This document shows, piece after piece, positions 22,574-25,228 of a DNA stretch of 25,228 bases. This DNA comes from CAYJPV01 sp964396055. GTDB taxonomy: Bacteria; Acidobacteriota; Vicinamibacteria; Vicinamibacterales; JAKQTR01. The translations under genes were made by a program, and so were the position numbers. Below the pieces are notes generated by a model. The model was not told the DNA's origin. It searched no databases and saw nothing but the letters and a program-made list of their open reading frames with translations. Numbering within the stretch: the first letter of the stretch is position 1; the number at the start of each line of letters is the position of its first letter. The stretch lies in assembly GCA_964396055.1 (NCBI GenBank), contig CAYNDV010000059.1, positions 1 through 25,228 on the forward strand, written 5' to 3'.

Positions 22574-23467
22574 TTACAGCGCGTTCAGCACAGGCAGCAG
22601 TAGCGGCACGAGCACCAGGAACAGGAATGGCATGAAGAAGAAGCCCACCGACGGCACGGCCAACCGGCTATCCAGCGCTTCTGCTTCCCGCAGCGCCCGG
22701 TCCTTGTACTCGACGATCAGGGTGTGGGCCAGGCCCGACATCAGCTCCGGGCCGGCCGCGCCGGTGCGGGCCGCCATGTCGATCTGGGCCACGAACGCCC
22801 GCAGCGCCGGCAGGTCGTAACGGTCAGCCACGTCCAGGAGCAGTCCCGGCACTTTGCCGCGTCCGAAGAGCGGCCGGCCCGACGTGCGCTGCTCCTCCAG
22901 GGCGATCTTCAGGATGCGTGCCAGCGGCCCACCCAGGTCGGCGGCGCGCTCCAACGCGCGGTCGGGCGGGTTGCCGGCCGCCATCTCGGCTGCCAGCATC
23001 GCCGACAGGTCCGGCAGGTTGCTCTGCACCCGCCGGCGCACCTTCTCGGCCGCGCTGCGCTGCCGGACGAAGGGCAGCAGGAAGCCGATCACCGGCGCAA
23101 GCGCCAGCGCGGGCATCCCGCTCATGACGAGCAGCACGCAGCCGGCCGCGGCAAGCAGAACGGCAAGCCCCACCGAAGCGGCGATGGACCAGGGCTGGCC
23201 CTCCAGGAGCAGCCAACGGCGGTGGCCTTCCAGCCCCAGCAGGTTGCGCAGGCCCGGGAGGCGCCGCATGAGGGCCGCGCCGAGCTTCTCCAGCGGCGTG
23301 TCCACGGTGTCGGTGCGGTAGGCGGCCAGCGCTCGCCCCGGCGTGTTGCTGCGCGTGACGTCCACGCGCGCGGCGACCGTCATCAGCCACAGCCCGCCGC
23401 ACAGCGCGGCCGCCAGGACGAGCGCCTGCTGGAACCCCGGCGACCGCACGATCTCAAGCGGATTCAT
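22574..23467 (-). CDS. tadC: TadC-like pilus assembly platform protein (set 2)
   Basis: 297 residues from ATG 23467 with GGAGAGAAGG upstream. An N-terminal helix, a loop (RALAAYRTDTVDTPLEKLGAAL), a central helix pair (IAASVGLAVLLAAAGCVLLVM and ALAPVIGFLLPFV), a cytoplasmic helical domain (LPDLSAMLAAEMAAGNPPDRALERAA), and a C-terminal helix pair (FFFMPFLFLVLVPLLLPVLNAL) match T2SSF platform proteins. It is clearly different from the set 1 TadC. It overlaps the preceding gene by 14 nt. Confidence 0.85.
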   Translation of the reverse strand: MNPLEIVRSPGFQQALVLAAALCGGLWLMTVAARVDVTRSNTPGRALAAYRTDTVDTPLEKLGAALMRRLPGLRNLLGLEGHRRWLLLEGQPWSIAASVGLAVLLAAAGCVLLVMSGMPALALAPVIGFLLPFVRQRSAAEKVRRRVQSNLPDLSAMLAAEMAAGNPPDRALERAADLGGPLARILKIALEEQRTSGRPLFGRGKVPGLLLDVADRYDLPALRAFVAQIDMAARTGAAGPELMSGLAHTLIVEYKDRALREAEALDSRLAVPSVGFFFMPFLFLVLVPLLLPVLNAL

Positions 23468-23843
23468 GTTCCTTCTCTCCTTCAGGCGTTACTCCGCCCG
23501 CCTGCGGCAGGCCGCAGACGCCGCCCAAGCCGCCCCACAACGGAGCCGTAAGCAGCAGCGCATCCCAGGCGGCTGGCGCGCTCCCGAAGATGGTCGAAAA
23601 CGCCTGCGCGATCAGCGCGACGACCGCGCCGATCAAAGCCCGCCACATCCACGATCTCCCCGGCGCGGCCAGGCTTGCGTTAGCCACCGCGCCGACCAGG
23701 TACAGGTTGAGCGCGCCGCCCGCCACCACGATCGTCAAGAACGCCGGATCCGCATCCGGGGCCTGCGTGCCGAGCTTCAGCATCACGCTCAGCATCCCGC
23801 CGCCCAGCGCGACGGCCAGGGCGCGCTCGATTGCCGCTGGCAT
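23454..23843 (-). CDS. Small membrane protein between TadB and TadC (hypothetical)
   Basis: 129 residues from ATG 23843, which shares one base with the TadB stop (TGATG); a GTG one codon earlier is possible. Four hydrophobic segments are visible (AVALGGGMLSVML, IVVAGGALNLYLVGAVA, ALIGAVVALIAQAF, ALLLTAPLWGGLGGVCGL) with a soluble C-terminal tail. No family is recognised. Tight coupling with tadB and tadC suggests a component of the second platform. Confidence 0.68.
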   Translation of the reverse strand: MPAAIERALAVALGGGMLSVMLKLGTQAPDADPAFLTIVVAGGALNLYLVGAVANASLAAPGRSWMWRALIGAVVALIAQAFSTIFGSAPAAWDALLLTAPLWGGLGGVCGLPQAGGVTPEGEKEHESA

Positions 23844-24721
23844 CACCCCTCCAGGGCATCCGCGATCATCCCGTTGAGCTGGGTGTAGCCGAAGGCCATC
23901 ACGCCCAGCGCGCCCGCTGCAATCATCTGGCTGGTCGGATCAGCGTAGCCTTGCCGGATCACCGGCGACGACAGCATGATGCCCAGGATGACCGCCATGA
24001 TCGCCAGCATGGTCAGCACTGCCTGCCGCGCCCCCTCAGCCTTGGCCCCGGCTACAGCACGCGCCTCCAGGATGGCCGAGAGTTCCTCCGCGGTCGTCGC
24101 GAACGCCTTGGTGAAACCCGCACCGCCGGTCTCGGCCAGGCGGCGAATCTGGTAGACGGTAAGGCCCAAGAGCGGCGAGATGCGGTTGCCCTCCAGGTGC
24201 GCGTTCGCCAGGAACGGCTCGCCCTGGCTCGACCAGCCCGCCAGCAGCCGCTCCATCCAGGTGCGCAGCGGCTTGCCGGGCAGCAGAGTCGCGATCACCT
24301 CTTCGACCGCTGCGCGCGGGGAGCTGGTGACCAACAGCATGCCGCCCAAGCGGCTGACGAAGGTCGGCAGCTCCCCCTCGATGGCGATGCGCGCCTTGCG
24401 AGTCTTGCCGCGCAGGAATTCGTCCGCCAGGATGTAGGCCAGCGCCGCGCCGCCCGCGGCCGGGACCAGCGGCATGCCAAAGAGGACGAGCGCCGCGAAC
24501 GCCCCGGCCACGACCCCGATGTACACGTAGCGGCTGTAGCCCGGCTTGACCAGCCCGAGCGCCGAGTTGATATCCACTTCGGTCGTGCCGGCCGTCGCCG
24601 GCGTCCGGTACGCGGCCAGCGCCTGCCCGGTGCGCGGGGCCAGGGCGACCTGGCGGACGGTGACGGCCACGGTGGCCGCCGCGCTGCCGGCCGCCAGCAG
24701 CACGAGCAGTTGGGCGATCAC
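23843..24721 (-). CDS. tadB: TadB-like pilus assembly platform protein (set 2)
   Basis: 292 residues from GTG 24721, overlapping the 33-residue gene as GTGA. An N-terminal helix, a central helix pair (YVYIGVVAGAFAALVLFGMPLVPAAGG), a soluble helical region containing LPTFVSRLGGMLLVTSSPRAAVEEVI and GAGFTKAFATTAEELSAILEA, and two C-terminal helices match T2SSF. The soluble region holds the usual Leu-rich FVSRL/AAVEE pattern of this fold. Confidence 0.85.
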   Translation of the reverse strand: MIAQLLVLLAAGSAAATVAVTVRQVALAPRTGQALAAYRTPATAGTTEVDINSALGLVKPGYSRYVYIGVVAGAFAALVLFGMPLVPAAGGAALAYILADEFLRGKTRKARIAIEGELPTFVSRLGGMLLVTSSPRAAVEEVIATLLPGKPLRTWMERLLAGWSSQGEPFLANAHLEGNRISPLLGLTVYQIRRLAETGGAGFTKAFATTAEELSAILEARAVAGAKAEGARQAVLTMLAIMAVILGIMLSSPVIRQGYADPTSQMIAAGALGVMAFGYTQLNGMIADALEG

Positions 24722-24819
24722 GGCGCCCTCCGCGCCTGGCGGCGGCGCCGCCGCACGATGTAGGCGATGGTCAAGAGCAGCCAGAGCGCCGCCAGTCCCA
24801 AAATCACGTCAGTCGTCAT
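24718..24819 (-). CDS. 33-residue single-pass membrane peptide
   Basis: From ATG 24819 to TGA, 33 residues: MTTDVILGLAALWLLLTIAY followed by IVRRRRRQARRAP. GAGG lies 8 nt upstream, and the stop overlaps the TadB start as GTGA. It is one membrane helix followed by a strongly basic tail, which by the positive-inside rule puts the C-terminus in the cytoplasm. Position between cpaF and tadB, with a ribosome site and overlapping stop, makes it likely real. No family is recognised; it may be an accessory subunit of the platform. Confidence 0.6.
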   Translation of the reverse strand: MTTDVILGLAALWLLLTIAYIVRRRRRQARRAP

Positions 24820-24852
24820 GTTGCATGCCTCACTCGCATTGCGTACCTGCCC

Positions 24853-25228
24853 CTATCCGCGCCGTCGCGTTATTGAAGACAGGGCATCGTCGCCGGGCTG
24901 CCAGAGCTGCCGGAACTTCACTTCGCCGCCCGCCAGGCCGGCGACCTCCCAGACGCCCAGCCCGACCCGGCGGTCGTTGCGCCAGCCGATCTGCACCACC
25001 AGGTCCACCGCCTCGACGAACATGCCTCGCGCCGCCTCGGTGCGCACCGCCGCGTCGGAGTACATGATGATGCTGATGCGGTAGGCCGCGTGTTCCGGCC
25101 CGTCGGCATGGAAGGTGGTCAGGCCCGCGTGGTCGCTCATCATGGCCCGGAACAGAGCCAGTGCGGCGTCGCCTCGCCGCACCTCGCCGACGATGACGTA
25201 GGCCGGGGCCAGGCGCAGGGCGTCGTCC
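24853..25228 (-). CDS. cpaF: CpaF/TadA-type pilus assembly ATPase, C-terminal part (set 2, 5' end outside window)
   Basis: The open frame reaches the window edge. The visible part starts DDALRLAPAYVIVGEVR (Walker B with catalytic Glu), then ALALFRAMMSDHAGLTTFHADGPEHAAYRI (His box), followed by the variable C-terminal strands (MFVEAVDLVVQIGW, LGVWEVAGL). This is the C-terminal half of a secretion ATPase with Walker A off the edge. It is distinct from the set 1 CpaF, having an RRGDAALALFRAMMSDH stretch instead of the SFDEAREFLRAGNLG of the other. It heads the TadB-TadC set 2 genes. Confidence 0.88.
   Translation of the reverse strand, partial: DDALRLAPAYVIVGEVRRGDAALALFRAMMSDHAGLTTFHADGPEHAAYRISIIMYSDAAVRTEAARGMFVEAVDLVVQIGWRNDRRVGLGVWEVAGLAGGEVKFRQLWQPGDDALSSITRRRG

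Overview
The window is a high-GC chromosomal segment holding two minus-strand gene systems separated by a short plus-strand island. No 16S rRNA or other lineage marker is present. The best guess is Chloroflexota: the Tad pilus genes have no secretin or outer-membrane pilotin, a secreted protein carries a YYLPLV motif after its signal peptide, there are long Thr/Pro linkers joined to SdrD_B-like domains, and the SOS box is of the Gram-positive type. A high-GC actinobacterium is the main alternative, because it would share the SOS box, the imuA-imuB-dnaE2 layout and a secretin-free Tad system.

Positions 1-3450 (minus strand): an SOS mutagenesis cassette, imuA - imuB - DUF6504-type small protein - dnaE2. 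The dnaE2 gene runs off the left edge. A GAAC-N4-GTTC SOS box lies upstream of imuA. imuB has its own near-consensus sigma-70-type promoter (TTGACA, 18 bp, TGG-TATAAT), followed at once by a perfect 10-bp dyad that overlaps the ribosome binding site region. ImuB lacks the polymerase carboxylates but keeps a QLTLF clamp-binding motif, as expected for a mutasome adaptor.

Positions 3450-6096 (plus strand): an island of visibly lower GC with a 16-bp palindrome, a possible 47-codon leader ORF, a membrane-anchored seven-repeat Kelch protein and an isoprenylcysteine/phospholipid methyltransferase-like membrane protein.

Positions 6097-25228 (minus strand): one long, tightly packed Tad/Flp locus, read from right to left. 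It opens with a CpaF ATPase cut by the window edge, a 33-residue membrane peptide, TadB, a small membrane protein and TadC. A block of cell-surface proteins follows: a Tic20/DUF4870-like membrane protein, a lipoprotein, a 56-residue basic protein, a secreted beta-rich protein and a ~1078-residue Thr/Pro-repeat adhesin-like protein. A second assembly set comes next: CpaE-like ATPase, CpaB fused to an SH3 domain, an unknown protein, CpaF, TadB and TadC. Then come three short Flp-type pilins, a TadV-type prepilin peptidase, two TadE-like pseudopilins, a lone receiver domain, a GT39-like membrane glycosyltransferase and a second prepilin peptidase. Stop/start overlaps run through much of the locus. 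The first two pilin genes are each followed by an inverted repeat, which suggests differential expression.

The most noteworthy points are the double ATPase/platform set around a secreted-protein block, the CpaB-SH3 fusion in a system without a secretin, tandem near-identical pilins that differ only near their C-termini (apart from residue 3), and two families of short-period repeats inside operons (hexamer type and heptamer type).
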